The translations under genes were made by a program, and so were the position numbers. DNA of 64,000 nucleotides from assembly GCA_009617715.1 (NCBI GenBank), contig VTFK01000122.1:1054001-1118000 (forward strand), given 5' to 3'. The notes beneath the pieces are model-generated. The model was given only the letters and a program-made list of their open reading frames with translations. It made no database searches and had not been told where the DNA came from. This document shows, one piece after another, positions 33,995 through 46,600 of this stretch. The stretch is from Plectrocnemia conspersa (taxonomy: Eukaryota > Arthropoda > Insecta > Trichoptera > Polycentropodidae). Position 1 is the stretch's first letter. Each line of letters opens with the position of its first letter.

Positions 33995-36900
33995 ATGGCG
34001 GAGGCCGGCGGGCGGTCCGACGCGGGCCCTGACGCGCCCGGGCCGCGCACCATCACCATCACCGTCAAGACCCCCAAGGAGAAGCACCAGTTGCAAGTCG
34101 AGGCGGATGCCGACGTGCGCCGCGTAAGTGCTCCGCCCCCCGCGCGCCGCTCACCCGCCGACGCCCCGTTCTAACGCTCTTCCGTTCTTCCTTCAGCTCA
34201 AGGAGCTGGTGCTGACTAAGTTCACCGCCGAGCCGGACCAGCTGTGCCTCATATTCGCCGGCAAGATCCTGAAGGATGCCGAGTCGCTGTCGGCGCAGAA
34301 CATCAAGGACGGTTCGGCCGTTCATCTCGTCATCAAGACTCCACCGAGGCCAGAGCCCGAGGGCGGCCCCAGGAGACCGCCGGGTGAGCCACCCTCGTAA
34401 CCTCAAAACGCTAATGTCAAACTTACATTTGACAAAATTAATTTATTTGTGTGTGACGTCACTCTTATCAACTCGATGACATTTGATAATGATCTATGAG
34501 GCCGATGACTTTTAAGTTTCGCGACCGATCTGTGTTGTGTCATCATTTTAAAATCGATCGTCTTGACAATATATCCTACAAATTCTAGAACGTTCTAAAC
34601 ACTATTTAACGACTTATATCCTGACTCAATAACCATAATTATGTCAATTATGCATCGCCTTTAAATATCACATATTAATTACTCTATATTAGGGGTACTC
34701 AACCTTTTCCGACCATGCACACGCCATTTCTAACTATTAACACTAGATTTACAGAATCTGTCTAATTTGATTTGTATCGAAGTATTTTTCTGGATTTTTT
34801 TACGACTTTTTATATTTGAATTAATTAACACTAAATTGACTGGCTTATACCCGTAAATCTAGTGTTAATTAATAGCTTTAGAAAAAATTGGTCAAATGTT
34901 TTTACATGTATTGGTACATAAACGCAATATAAGTATCAACTCATTATCACGTATGTCATTGTTGACCTTTGATGGAACATTAAAAATATGTAAATATATT
35001 CCTGACTGATCAGTAAAAAATGTACGATCGCAAGTGTGCTAATACAATTACTAATCGAACGAATTTTCGCAGACCTGGCTGATTGCATGTACAAAATGCA
35101 AGATACCCATGGGTGCCGATACCAAAAGAACGTACAAATTAAATGAAATTCTTTTATTAAACTACAGGATGTCTTCAACTTTCCTACATGATTGGTTCCT
35201 GGAAATGTGTACGAAAGTAGTAAAATATTTTCAATAGATTACAAGTAGCAATGTTAATTTGTTTTGGGAAGACATGTCCAGAGGCAACAGATTCATCTTT
35301 TGCCAAGAATGTACTTGCAGGCATCCTTTTCCAACACGGTCTTGTTTCATGTACATTAAATATTACCAACTTCATGCCTGAAATATTTTTCAAAAGTTAA
35401 AAAAATAATAATATTGTTTTCTTCTCTTTTTTTTAGATAAAATATAAATATTCAACAAAAAAATTAAAAAAAAATTTTTTTAGAACATTACTCGAAAAAA
35501 CGTTTTTTAGAATATAATAATAATAAAATTAAACAATAGAAATAATGATTCATAATACATAATTTCATCTTTGAAAATCGAAAATATAAGTACATGTATG
35601 GAAACCGTCCGTAAGCGGTTGAGCAAGGAGAATAATTTCCATTCTTGATGATTTTGGAAAATGTGGAATTAAATTCATGAGCGCTTACCTTATATGCATT
35701 GGCAACTTTCCCAATAAATTTAATATTACGTAAAGAAGCCTTCATTTTGAATTTGTCTAATCAGCCCTTACTTGCATGGAATTCGGTGTCAGAATCTTTT
35801 TTAATGTATTTTTCCAATCTTTATATAAGCTAAGAGCTCTAACTTGAATAATCAATAGACTTACAGGGATATCCTTTTAATGCTGATCTTTTATCCATTT
35901 CGTCCATTACAATATGTTTTTTTTTATGGATTTTTGATTACAATATGACGTTTCCACAGTTGTGTACACGTTCCTTTATTTTAGTTTTGTTTTTAATAAT
36001 TGGACATATCGTAGAATGGCCCAAGTCATACGAACAACCGATCGAAGCAAAAGATTCACAGCTTTCAGAATGGTTAATTATGTCCATCTTTGTTTCAATC
36101 GCATGTAGTTTGTGAGATCTTATTTTCTTTTTGTCTGTATTAACACTGCAATTTTTCGTTTTACACTCATGGTTATGAATTTACAAAAACGAAATCAAAT
36201 AACTTGAAATCACACAACAAATTGACATATGTGTAAATCCAAGACTAATCCTTTCGGATGACGGAGGGGCCCGGGATTATCGGAAATGGGATGGGGACTT
36301 AGACACTAGCTATCTGTATGTGTGCGTCCTGGTATCAAACGTGTGTATTGTTTTGTCGTCGAATGACAACTGACTTGAAATATGTACGAAATAGCGAATT
36401 GTACGAAAGTCGAGAACTGCCTATATTTGCATTTAAACCTTCATGGGATAAAGAAGTTGACAATCAATTGTTCAAGCAAATTGTTAGTCACAAAACGTGT
36501 GTGAAATCAGCCTGGACTACGTTAAAGGACAACTGAAGTCCTCTTGTAAAAATATCTTTGAGAAATATATTTTACAAAGCAAATATATTTGGCACTGATA
36601 TGGATGTGTCAGTGCCAAAAAATCCGATTATCTGAATTTAAATGATTTTTTTTGATAAGGAGCCGTTTATGCAAAAAATAGAGATAACAGCATAGCAGCT
36701 CCAACTCTTGTGCAAATGTTACTGCAATTGTGACAGCTGTGAGCTATATACTTTAAACGAATTGTTGTTGTATCGACAAACAACTTTTTATATTCCCACT
36801 CAAATTTGCTCAATAAAGGCGTTATCTCATTATTTTGGGGTAGTCTATGAGTTTCCAACGTGTGCTCAACACCCCCTTCTGTGAGCGCTGGAGAAATCGG

Positions 36901-39900
36901 GGGGGGGGTGAGGAGTACGAATTAGTAATAAGAATACTCCAAAAAAATTTGTCTTAAAATGTTTATATCAAACACTTATATACTTGACCATACAGACACT
37001 CATTACTATGCATCATTGCAAGTATTAAATGGTAATTTGAATTTCTGTACATTAGAAAATTTCAAAACTAAAGGAAGTAGATTATTTGATAATTATAACT
37101 AAATGGAATTAAAAAAATATAAAGAAGTGCCAGTCTTTCACACACTAAACCCCCCTTCATTCGCTATTGCTTTCTTAAATTAACCTTACTCAAAGAACTT
37201 TGGTAACAAAATAGTTGAGATAGGTCTATAGTTTTTTCAGAGGGGGTCATTGAACCATATGCGTTATAAAGTAGACCAATCAACAAATTGTGAATCATCT
37301 TTCTAGATCAAGCATTGTATTTATACCTGATCTTGTTGGCAATATATTTTTCACAGATATGAAGTCCAAATGATGACGATTGCTGCTCAAACATGCTTGT
37401 GAAATTTCATTTGATTAAAATAAGGCACGGAGCTGCGCCCTAGCCCGTTTTGATAAAATTTCATAATATTTCTTGTTGTGCGACTTAATAAGTACACATT
37501 ATTTTTGAAACTTGCAATGTGTAAGGCGGAAATTCTATGCTTTATTTATTTAATATATATGTATGTACATAAACATACGAATTCATATGCTACACATCAG
37601 CTTAGACGAGATATAATTGGATAATATATATTAAACTACTTATTGATATTATTCTTGAGAGACAACAGTCCATGTGTTGAACTATTTAGGTAGAAAATTT
37701 TACTAGTGAGGATGGTGGAGACCCACAATAAATCATCCAAAGATGGCTGATTCAAATATTCATTATCACGACAAATGTCGACAAAAATCTAGTATTGCAG
37801 CTGTAAAATAAATCCGTCAAGATAGAGAAAAATAACTTTATTGAATTTTCTCCGTATACAGTCAAGCCAATGCGTTCCAATATAATCATACTATTAAAAA
37901 TTTAGAATTGCAACGTGGAGACTTAAATTCAATTATATATAAGTTCATCATAATGTATTATAATCAATCATACAATTAAATTGAGAAATTCTCTTTTTTT
38001 CAAGTAAAATTATTGTAAAGGGAATTTTAATGATTTGAAAAAAAGTATTACAGTTTAAATCAGTATCAAGCTATACGTATATTATGAAATATTAACTTTG
38101 TGGCAAAAATATCGTACAGTAAAATTTAAAAATCTTTACATTCGTTTATTTTTGTAATTGAAATAGAGCTCAATAATCGAGTACCATAATTGTTTTACCA
38201 TTAGGTAAGCATATTTTTTATTAATATGCAATCGTTGATTCATGTCAGCGAATATCTCTCATTTGCTAATTATCGCATATATTGTCTAATACATTTCATT
38301 ACAACCACAGTACTGAAAAATCACACCTTTATATTTAATGGTATTGCATGCTCAGAAGTCGGCTTGATATCAGCTTTTCTTGTACCAGGAAATTTAAGAT
38401 TCTCTAATGTAAAACAAAATATAGTTAAAGAAAGGTATTCCGTTAGTATAACACCAATATTTACATACTATGCTTCAAGCATACTTTATAATATTCTATC
38501 ATTTGCACAATTTTGTCAAGTCATTCTATATCAATGTGATGTAATAGAAGACAATTAATTTAGTTTTTAATATATATTTTTTTAGCTGACACGGCCCAAA
38601 CACCATTTGGACTGAATTCGCTCGGCGGTCTAGCTGGTTTGGAAACATTAGGTCTGGGACAGCCGACCTTCTTGGATTTGCAAGTACGAGTCACACTTTT
38701 GCAAAATAACTAATTTTTATATATTATAAACATGATTCATGACAATGTTTATTTATAGGCACGAATGCAATCTGAGCTTCTATCGAATCCAGATATGCTG
38801 AGACAGGTTCTAGACAATCCGTTGGTTCAACAAATGATGAACGATCCCGAGAACATGCGTACTCTTATAACATCTCATCCGCAGATGCAAGATCTGATAT
38901 CGGTATAATATTAAATAAAAGTAATTGATATTGTTTAATGAATGTAAATTTTAATTCATGCCTAATTTTAGCGTAATCCTGAAATCAATCGTATGTTGAA
39001 TAATCCTGAATTATTACGTCAAACAATGGAATTGGCTAGGAATCCTGCTATGCTTCAAGAATTGATGCGTTCGCACGATAGAGCCATGAGTAACCTAGAG
39101 AGTATTCCAGGTATGTTATTTTGTATTTTTGTGTAACTTTATGCAACGAGTGTGCAATTAAATATTCTCTTTAAAATCTAGGTGGTTACAATGCTTTGCA
39201 AAGAATGTATCGTGATATTCAAGAACCAATGCTCGCTGCCACCAGTAGCTTTGCGGGTAATCCGTTTTCTGGATTAGTTGATAATTCTGGTAGGTTTTCG
39301 ATCAAAGTATTGACTATTTGTATTTAGTTATATTATAGCATATGTATTGTTTTCCAGATGGTACTAACCCTCAGCAAGGTAGTGAAAATAGAGAACCGTT
39401 GCCGAATCCTTGGGGACCTCGGAACGCTGGTGGCGGAGCCGGCGCTTCGCCGCCCACGAACGCGACTCCACAACAACAGGGACTTTTTAACACACCGGGC
39501 ATGCAATCACTTCTTGGACAAATGTCTGAGAATCCTCATTTAATTCAATCGATGTTAAGCTCTCCGTACTTTCAAAATATGTTGCAAGCTTTCGAAGCCG
39601 ACCCACCGATGGCAACACAAATTATATCGCAGGTTCTTAATGCTTTTTTAAAGATATTATTATTGCACGTGTATCAATTCTTTAATGTGTGTATTAAATG
39701 TGTATTTTAGAATCCTTTATTCGGAGGTAACAACCAATTGCAAGACCAGCTTCGCACCATGATGCCTCAGATTCTAACGCAGTTACAGAATCCTGAGGTG
39801 CAGCAAATGATGACGAATCCTCAGGTTGATTATGATGTTTATGTATAATTTATTTCAAAGAATGGATGATTTGACATTTTTATTTTGAATACAATTAGGC

Positions 39901-40681
39901 GTTGAATGCTATCTTACAAATACAACAAGGAATGGAACAGCTGAGGACTGCGGCTCCGGGGCTAGTGAATTCAATGGGTCTCGGTAACACTGTTTATACT
40001 ACTCCCCCTACAACTGCACCTGGCACTGGCGCAGGTACTGGCACTGGCACAACTCCTACTGCTCAACCGACACCGAATAATTCTGAAGCGTTTTCTCAGG
40101 TATATAATCAAATATTAAAAAGCAAATAAGAAATCTATGATTAACATTTCTATCACATTTTAAGTCTTTGCACTTTAATTCCAAAACACCTCTCACTCAA
40201 TTCAACTTTATTATATTGTAGTCGTGTAACTCTAGGGCGAATTGGAAGTGAAGTGATATAGTTTATGTTTGAGGATCAATAAAAATGGATAGAAAGTATT
40301 GTTTTAATTATTTGAACACACAAAAAAGAAAACATTTGCTTGCACAGGCTCTATTTTTTAAAAAGTGAAAGATAATTGTAAAAAAATTATTTTATTTCAG
40401 TTTATGACTAGAATGATGAGTTCAATGGGTACAACTACCAATCCTCAAGCATCACCTGAACAACGTTATAGTCAACAATTGGAACAATTAACAGCTATGG
40501 GATTTTTAAATCGGGAAGCTAATTTACAAGGTACTGTTTAATATAACAACCCTATCGTATTGTTTTTATATTTTTCATCACTATTATGTATTATTTTATT
40601 TCAGCATTGATTGCAACTTTTGGAGATATTAACGCTGCTGTGGAAAGGCTATTAGCCCTCGGACAGTTGTCTCTAAGCTAA
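33995..40681 (+). CDS. Ubqn: Ubiquilin (UBL-STI1-UBA proteasome shuttle)
   Basis: Ubiquilin carries ubiquitinated and misfolded proteins to the proteasome and chaperones membrane proteins in the cytosol. Eleven exons keep phase: 33995-34123, 34197-34383, 38586-38683, 38759-38902, 38972-39110, 39182-39289, 39358-39632, 39711-39824, 39899-40099, 40401-40530 and 40605-40681. The total is 1,602 bases, 533 aa, close to the fly and human proteins. The N-terminal ubiquitin-like domain (about 19-93) reads [19 protein letters not shown] and continues [23 protein letters not shown]1 repeats follow: 139-245 with [20 protein letters not shown] and [20 protein letters not shown], and about 320-400 with [13 protein letters not shown] Thr/Gly/Pro-rich linker (about 430-460) precedes the UBA domain (about 487-530) with [20 protein letters not shown] and VERLLALG. 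The first two exons are GC-rich and the rest AT-rich. Intron 2 (4.2 kb) holds a Tigger fossil. TAA in frame just upstream of the ATG supports the start. Confidence 0.96.
34741..34864. mobile_element. piggyBac-like MITE with exact TTAA target sites
   Basis: CACTAGATTTAC at the left is perfectly inverted as GTAAATCTAGTG at the right, and the element is flanked by TTAA on both sides (34737-34740 and 34865-34868). The 124-bp interior is AT-rich and non-coding. CACTAGA-type ends beside TTAA are typical of piggyBac superfamily elements. Confidence 0.78.
35220..36170 (-). pseudogene. Decayed Tigger/pogo (jerky-like) transposase
   Basis: Reading the minus strand from about 36.17 kb: SVKRKIAV, then [18 protein letters not shown] and [17 protein letters not shown], which match the CENP-B-type helix-turn-helix of Tigger transposases. 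[10 protein letters not shown] and [17 protein letters not shown] follow, then [20 protein letters not shown]. Active relatives have FNVDETGLFWKRMP, so the first catalytic Asp is His here. Stops, frame changes and an apparent insertion of about 180 bases at 35.40-35.58 kb break it. Confidence 0.75.
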
Positions 40682-42269
40682 CACCCCAATCGTATACTCG
40701 ATAATTAATTCAAACGCAACCCGATAATTTTGAACGTCTGCTTGTTAACACATCATCACTGGAGAAGTAATTGGGTCTGCCCGAGCTATTTAAAAAATAA
40801 TATTCTTCCTTGGTTTATGAAAATTAAAAAATACAATAAATTGTATCGAAAACTTTAGAATGTTAACATTTTCAAATTTTGACTTGGGAGTCCCAAATAC
40901 GCAATCTATTTCTAAAATCGGTTTATATTTGTAATTTAATTATCAATAATTTGATCAATAAATTAATTCTGAAAGTTCTGTATATAAGATATGCATTTTT
41001 AATATTAATTGTCAATATTATTACTTCATTATACAATTGCCTCTTTAGTTTCAATATATGAGTTAATTTAAAAAATCTACTTATGTATGTAAACGTGCCT
41101 AAGATTTATCATTTGATTCTTGGATTTTAAATGATTGCACACTTTCTATTTGCTTCATTATCATTTGTTAAGCTAGGCCACTTTTAAAAATATATTACTA
41201 CCGATCCTTCGAGTTATTTAAATGTGATTAGATACTTTTTACAATACTGAATGAGGGTTCGAGTTGTAGTGTTTTATACATACATTTTGCTTGTATAAGA
41301 TCGTTTTTATTGGTTCTTTACTCGGGGTCAAATTGCCTGTATGTGGTGCTTGGTGAGTTTCAAAATGGTACGTTTAAGTAATATTCCGGGCCGTCAATGA
41401 AAATTTATTCGGTTAGTCTCTAGGCCTGGTAAACGTGTAATAACTGGGAATATAATCAGTCAACACATTTATCTGCACGTGATTCACCCGTGAATTTGAA
41501 ATGTTGTTTTTTGTTATTAATGGTAATGACACTTATTTTATATGTATTATTTTTGTGTATGAAATTTAGGCAAAATATCCGTGTTTGGTGTATTTAGATA
41601 TCATTATTGTACTGCAGTGCCGTGAAATGACGATGTGATTTATCATTCCTGAAATAGAAATGTGTTAACGCGTTAGTGTGGCAAGTATAATTCATAATAC
41701 TTTATACATATTATTAAATATATATGTAATACATAATATATATTATTTATATTTGTGTGACTAGATATTTTTTCTTATCTAAATATATATATACATATTA
41801 TGTATGTAGTCCCCTTAACGGGTGTTAGGTTTTCTGTGTTTTCCCACGTTTACTATAAGATATATTGTATATTACATAAAATTTATTCTGAATAGGTTTC
41901 AAAAACGGATGGTGATTTCACATGTGTATGGTTAATGATTGTTTAAATTTATGGGAAATACATATTTGCTGAATATAAATAAATATAAAGCAATCGTTTG
42001 TTTTTATTTATCCCATCTCCTTTTTTTCTCGATAATATGAACAAATATATTGAAATCGTTCTCTTCCGATAAATAAGATTGATTTTAAAAAAATACCGAA
42101 TTTTAACAATGAGTTGTAGGTTGAATTAAAAAAATCTGTTTTAACTAGTCTTGAATTTGAAATGAGCCGTTTTCAACACTAGAACTTAAAATTGTTGGCT
42201 GGTTCGAGGTTTAATACGCGATAATCCTTTCTCGAGATTTTTACTGCTAATTTTATTTACACACTATAT

Positions 42270-42342
<73 letters not shown>

Positions 42343-43600
42343 CGGTATCCTGGATAATTTGCGTAAATCAATATTGTATAGTAAAATTAATTATATCACA
42401 GTTGCACCAATTTTTTCAGTCTGGCATCGAACCCACACTGTCAAGTGTGTAATTTAAAGATCGGTCTAAAACCATAAACAACACCAACTGGGAAAAAATG
42501 CGCCAGTCGCTTCGCTTTTTGCTTCACTCATAATGTGATGGGATAATTATATTAAGCGGGACTGTAATATAAAATAAAATAATTTTCAAGGCTGCAGTCT
42601 CTATTTTATTTTATGTATTACAATTCTAGGCGTATAATTACATATGTAGAAATGTTTTTTATTGCTTGGGCTGGCGTTCCAGGTAATCTGTATTAACTGC
42701 CCATTGGGCTGTGAAAGTGAAGACATTTTAAGTATAGAGTGGAAATCACTTATCACTCGAATGAGTAATTTGTATGTGCACTAATTTTAAGGAATTATAT
42801 AAATACAAACAGATTAATTAAAGGTGTCATTTTACGGGCTTTGGAGTGGTGAGGGGTAAAATTGCCATTGGCGTTTTTCAAATAAAACTTAACAAAATAA
42901 TTCAACGTGCCTTGAATATGGTTAAAATCGCATGGGAATCATGCTACCACTGAAAATAAAAAATATCCAATAATATTGTATGAGAGTGTCTTTTTAAAAT
43001 TTGTACAATTTTATTCATTGTAAATATTTGGTTATAAATATTATACATAATATTAATCTAATGTGTAAAACAGTAATTAAGGTACAAGAAAATGTATTTT
43101 TGGCGCAATAACTAAATGGAATTAAGAATAGAACAAACATAACCACAAATAACATTACCAACAAAACTTTATTAACAAAATTATAAGTGCACATGTATTA
43201 AACATTTAGTCACATAATAGTACTTGTTTCAAATTATCACAATTCAATTAAAAATACGATTACCTATTAGATTAGTTAAATTTACAATTTATTAAAAAAC
43301 AGCGTCGAATTTAATACATCATATACAAGGTTGTAGTAAAAATATTTTCTAAAAGCTAAAAATAGTTTTATATAGAAGATAAGCCCTTAAAATAAACATT
43401 GTTAGTCATCTAAATATTTATTAAGAGGAATTTAGATTTTACCAATAATGAATTTAATAATTTCACTTATATGTTGGTATATTTTATTAATATTGCTAAT
43501 TACGTTTTTATATAATATATTAACAATTAAATCAGTATTTTGTTAGCTGCTTAAATTTTCCATAAAAAATTGTAGGCCAACAAGTGGTTTTGGCCGAAAT
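40682..43600 (+). other. Ubiquilin 3' UTR and intergenic DNA
   Basis: AATAAA at 40835-40840 is the nearest poly(A) signal to the stop. Further AATAAA sites near 41.98 kb would allow a 1.3-kb 3' UTR. Beyond is AT-rich DNA with a long (TA)n run and no gene I can support. Confidence 0.45.
42274..42339. repeat. (AT)33 dinucleotide microsatellite
   Basis: An uninterrupted AT/TA run of 66 bases. The length in an assembly may not be exact. Confidence 0.95.
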
Positions 43601-43653
43601 CACGCGTGCTGTGGCCCAAACGTCAGATTAGAAAGTGAAGTGTTGTGCCGGTG
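43601..43653 (+). promoter_or_regulatory. CpG-bearing promoter/5' UTR of the unidentified gene
   Basis: A short GC-richer stretch runs up to the ATG at 43654 within AT-rich surroundings, like the other gene starts here. No TATA box was seen; transcription start not resolved. Confidence 0.35.
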
Positions 43654-46600
43654 ATGGCGGCGCCGAGGGGGTTCGCGCAGAGACTTCGCCCTCGGCCGCA
43701 GCAGCGTCGCCGAGGTGAGTCGCATTTGCTGTAAACCGTAATAAACGTTAATAACGTTCAAACGCGCACCATTTTCTCACACACTTCTAAGCAACCATCG
43801 CCTGAATTGACCGAAAAGTTATCCTCCCGCATTATTTGTGTCAAATTCATTGCACTTTCCAATCTTTCAGATCTGTTTCATAAACAATAAAACAAACGCC
43901 TCCAAACATACATAAAAGTGGCACATACACTACCGTTATTCCGCACCGATTACTTTCAAAATTATGTCAAAAACATTGAATACAAAAATAAAACTGACTC
44001 CATTTTGTTTAACTTAATATATCCGTTTAGCATAAAACAGGCGCGCGTTCTCTTAAACGCACGCGGCCCAATTGCACTATCGTCTTATGTTATATTTAAC
44101 TCGATCATTTATTATTTCTCTGCGGTTAGGTGATGCATCTTCATGTTTTTATGTTTCGTTCTATTTAGCCTTTACAGCAGTGAATATAGCGTAAAAGTTT
44201 TCACGTGATAGCATCGAAGCGTAACGTTTGACATTTCACGTTTTCGTTCATAATTGACAGGATTTTGATAGAATATTTTGTGGCCGAAGATTTATTACAA
44301 TATTAGCACCAAATATGTACCCAATTCTGTCGATAACGATATATAACATTTTTTTGGAAGGTTTGCGTGATTTAATCAAACAATAAGTCGTATCGCTGTT
44401 ATAAATCTTTTATCGAGTCTGTTATCTTGTATCTCTAATAAAAAGTGACAACACGAAATTCTACCGTGTAATTAATTATTTAATATGCAATGTGTGATTT
44501 ATATACATATATAATAATATTAACTATTTGGTTACTTCTACACTCATTTCAGTGATTCAGTGACAAAAGTACACTAGATACTCTTAAAAGCCATCGATAT
44601 ATTGATTTTTACATTATTAATTAAAATATACTTATTGTTTGGCCTACTTATATTTTTACTATATTGTTTTTGAAGGGAGGTCAAACATGAATAATAACAT
44701 GGACAAATATTTTTATTTATATAATAATTGTTCCGAAATTTCATTATTGATTTATTTACAATACTAAAAGTAAAGTGAACTATTCCTAATGCATCTCGCG
44801 CAATCGTGATGATATTTCAAGAACGGAGGATCGAGTATGCAAAAATACTATTTAAAAATTCGCCGATAAGTAATGAAGATATCTCATACACACTCTTGCG
44901 ATCGCGATCTGTGTTGTTGAGCTGTTTTGATCGTCGAATTAACCCTAAGGGTAGTTAGTTACTAGGTAGCTGTAAAACATAATTAGGAATTAAATATTAA
45001 AATTAAAACCGACGAAGAGACTATGGAAAGTTGAGAAAAACAGCATGTTTAGTTGATTTGAATTAATATTTTTACGCTTTATTTTACTAAAAAGCGTTCT
45101 AAAAATGTATGTTCCTGAAAATATTGAAGCAATATATAAATTACTCGAAATATTCGAATACATTAAAGAACTTTGTAACAAAAATTTGTAAAACGTATTT
45201 TTATAAGCTGTTTGGTTGATAAAATTCTTAACACTATCTGCGATTCGTGATTTTAAGAGCACATCTACGTATTCTACAGTAAATGGAGAATGAAAATAAT
45301 AAATAATATTTATTTCCGATGAAAATCAAAGGCACTAGAAATATTATATCTAAAGGGATGTTTGTCGACCATTATTCAATTTTTATTTGTAACGTATTCA
45401 TTTACCGCTATTCGTTTGTTATTACTATTATAATAACTAAAATAGTTGAATAAATCGATTTCCGATATTCCAGAGGCTCAACAAAACTCAAGTAAGAAAG
45501 AATTTCGTTTTAAGGTAGTTGTTACAATTTTTTTTCTATGAATATATCCCACATATTCTATATTCTTAATAGTGAAATCAGTTACCATAAAACTGTAAAT
45601 CGCGTACCAAGAAAATAAAAATCTATTTAAATAATATTTAACACTTTACGGTCAACATATGCGGTGATATTCGCACGACACCCAACCATGCAACTTTTAC
45701 ATTTTGCGGTCTTGCGCTTATGTGGACTTCTTCGGAATGATTGTGATTGTGTCATTTTTCATAATCTGTATGGTTTTTATTTTTGAAATATGTATGTATG
45801 GTGCCTTTCTGGCTGTGACAGCCAGAAAGACGCCGGAAACTTGTCATGATTTTATTATATAATATTACATATATTGTAACAAACTATGGTGGGCAAATAT
45901 CATTTTTCTCCGAGCGCTGGTGGAGGAATTATGTCCAGTGGATGGTCCTCCGAGGTCTCGTAATCTGGCGATGTTCCTCTCTGTGGCACGTTTCTCTTGC
46001 TGTCCGCTGATACCAATTCTTCTCTCGCTTCTCTCTGACCGTCTGCTATCTGACCGTTTTCGGACGTCTCTGACCGTCTGCCCTTAGTCCATTGAAGACC
46101 GGCCTTAAGTATAATAAGTATGGAAAACTTTCTGGCGAATCATAACCATGCAACGACTATTTAGCCAATTGTTGCACTTTTTTATTCGACCAAGGAAATA
46201 TGTCCACGCCTCTAGAAAGTGACATATGCTTGATGGACATATATGAAGGGCGAATTGTGCAACGGGTTAAATATGTCCAAACGGTGCTTTTGTCGTCCGC
46301 TGATATATTGATTTCGCGATCGTTACGCAAAAAATAAATATTTTTCTCTGCATAGGAGGGTAATTACAACGTGTTTTCTTGTTCCCTTTTCCCCCCTTGG
46401 ACATAACTCTTTTGTCACGTTCATCCTTATTATTCAACTTAAATTACATTATTATTATTCGTGGTTACGGTGATTAAGTGCGCGAGTTTAAAGAAGAACC
46501 CCCACAATTCTAAACATAATTTTTTTTATTTCATTGGTACGCGATTCACAGTTTGACGTACCGAATTTACCATTGTGAATATAAAAAAACAGTCATAACA

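Larger units (their letters stand above)
34384..38585 (+). other. Ubiquilin intron 2
   Basis: This 4.2-kb AT-rich intron contains a TTAA-flanked MITE (34.74-34.86 kb), a Tigger/pogo transposase fossil in antisense (35.2-36.2 kb), a 10-bp foldback at 36,589-36,618 and scattered C/G runs at 36.9 and 37.15 kb. A 110-codon ORF at 38.23-38.56 kb is within chance expectation for this base composition. Confidence 0.6.

Noticed and set aside
38226..38558. 110-codon plus-strand ORF just before ubiquilin exon 3
   Set aside because: About one ORF of this length is expected by chance in 64 kb of this base composition, no family is recognisable, and it ends in intron sequence before the exon.
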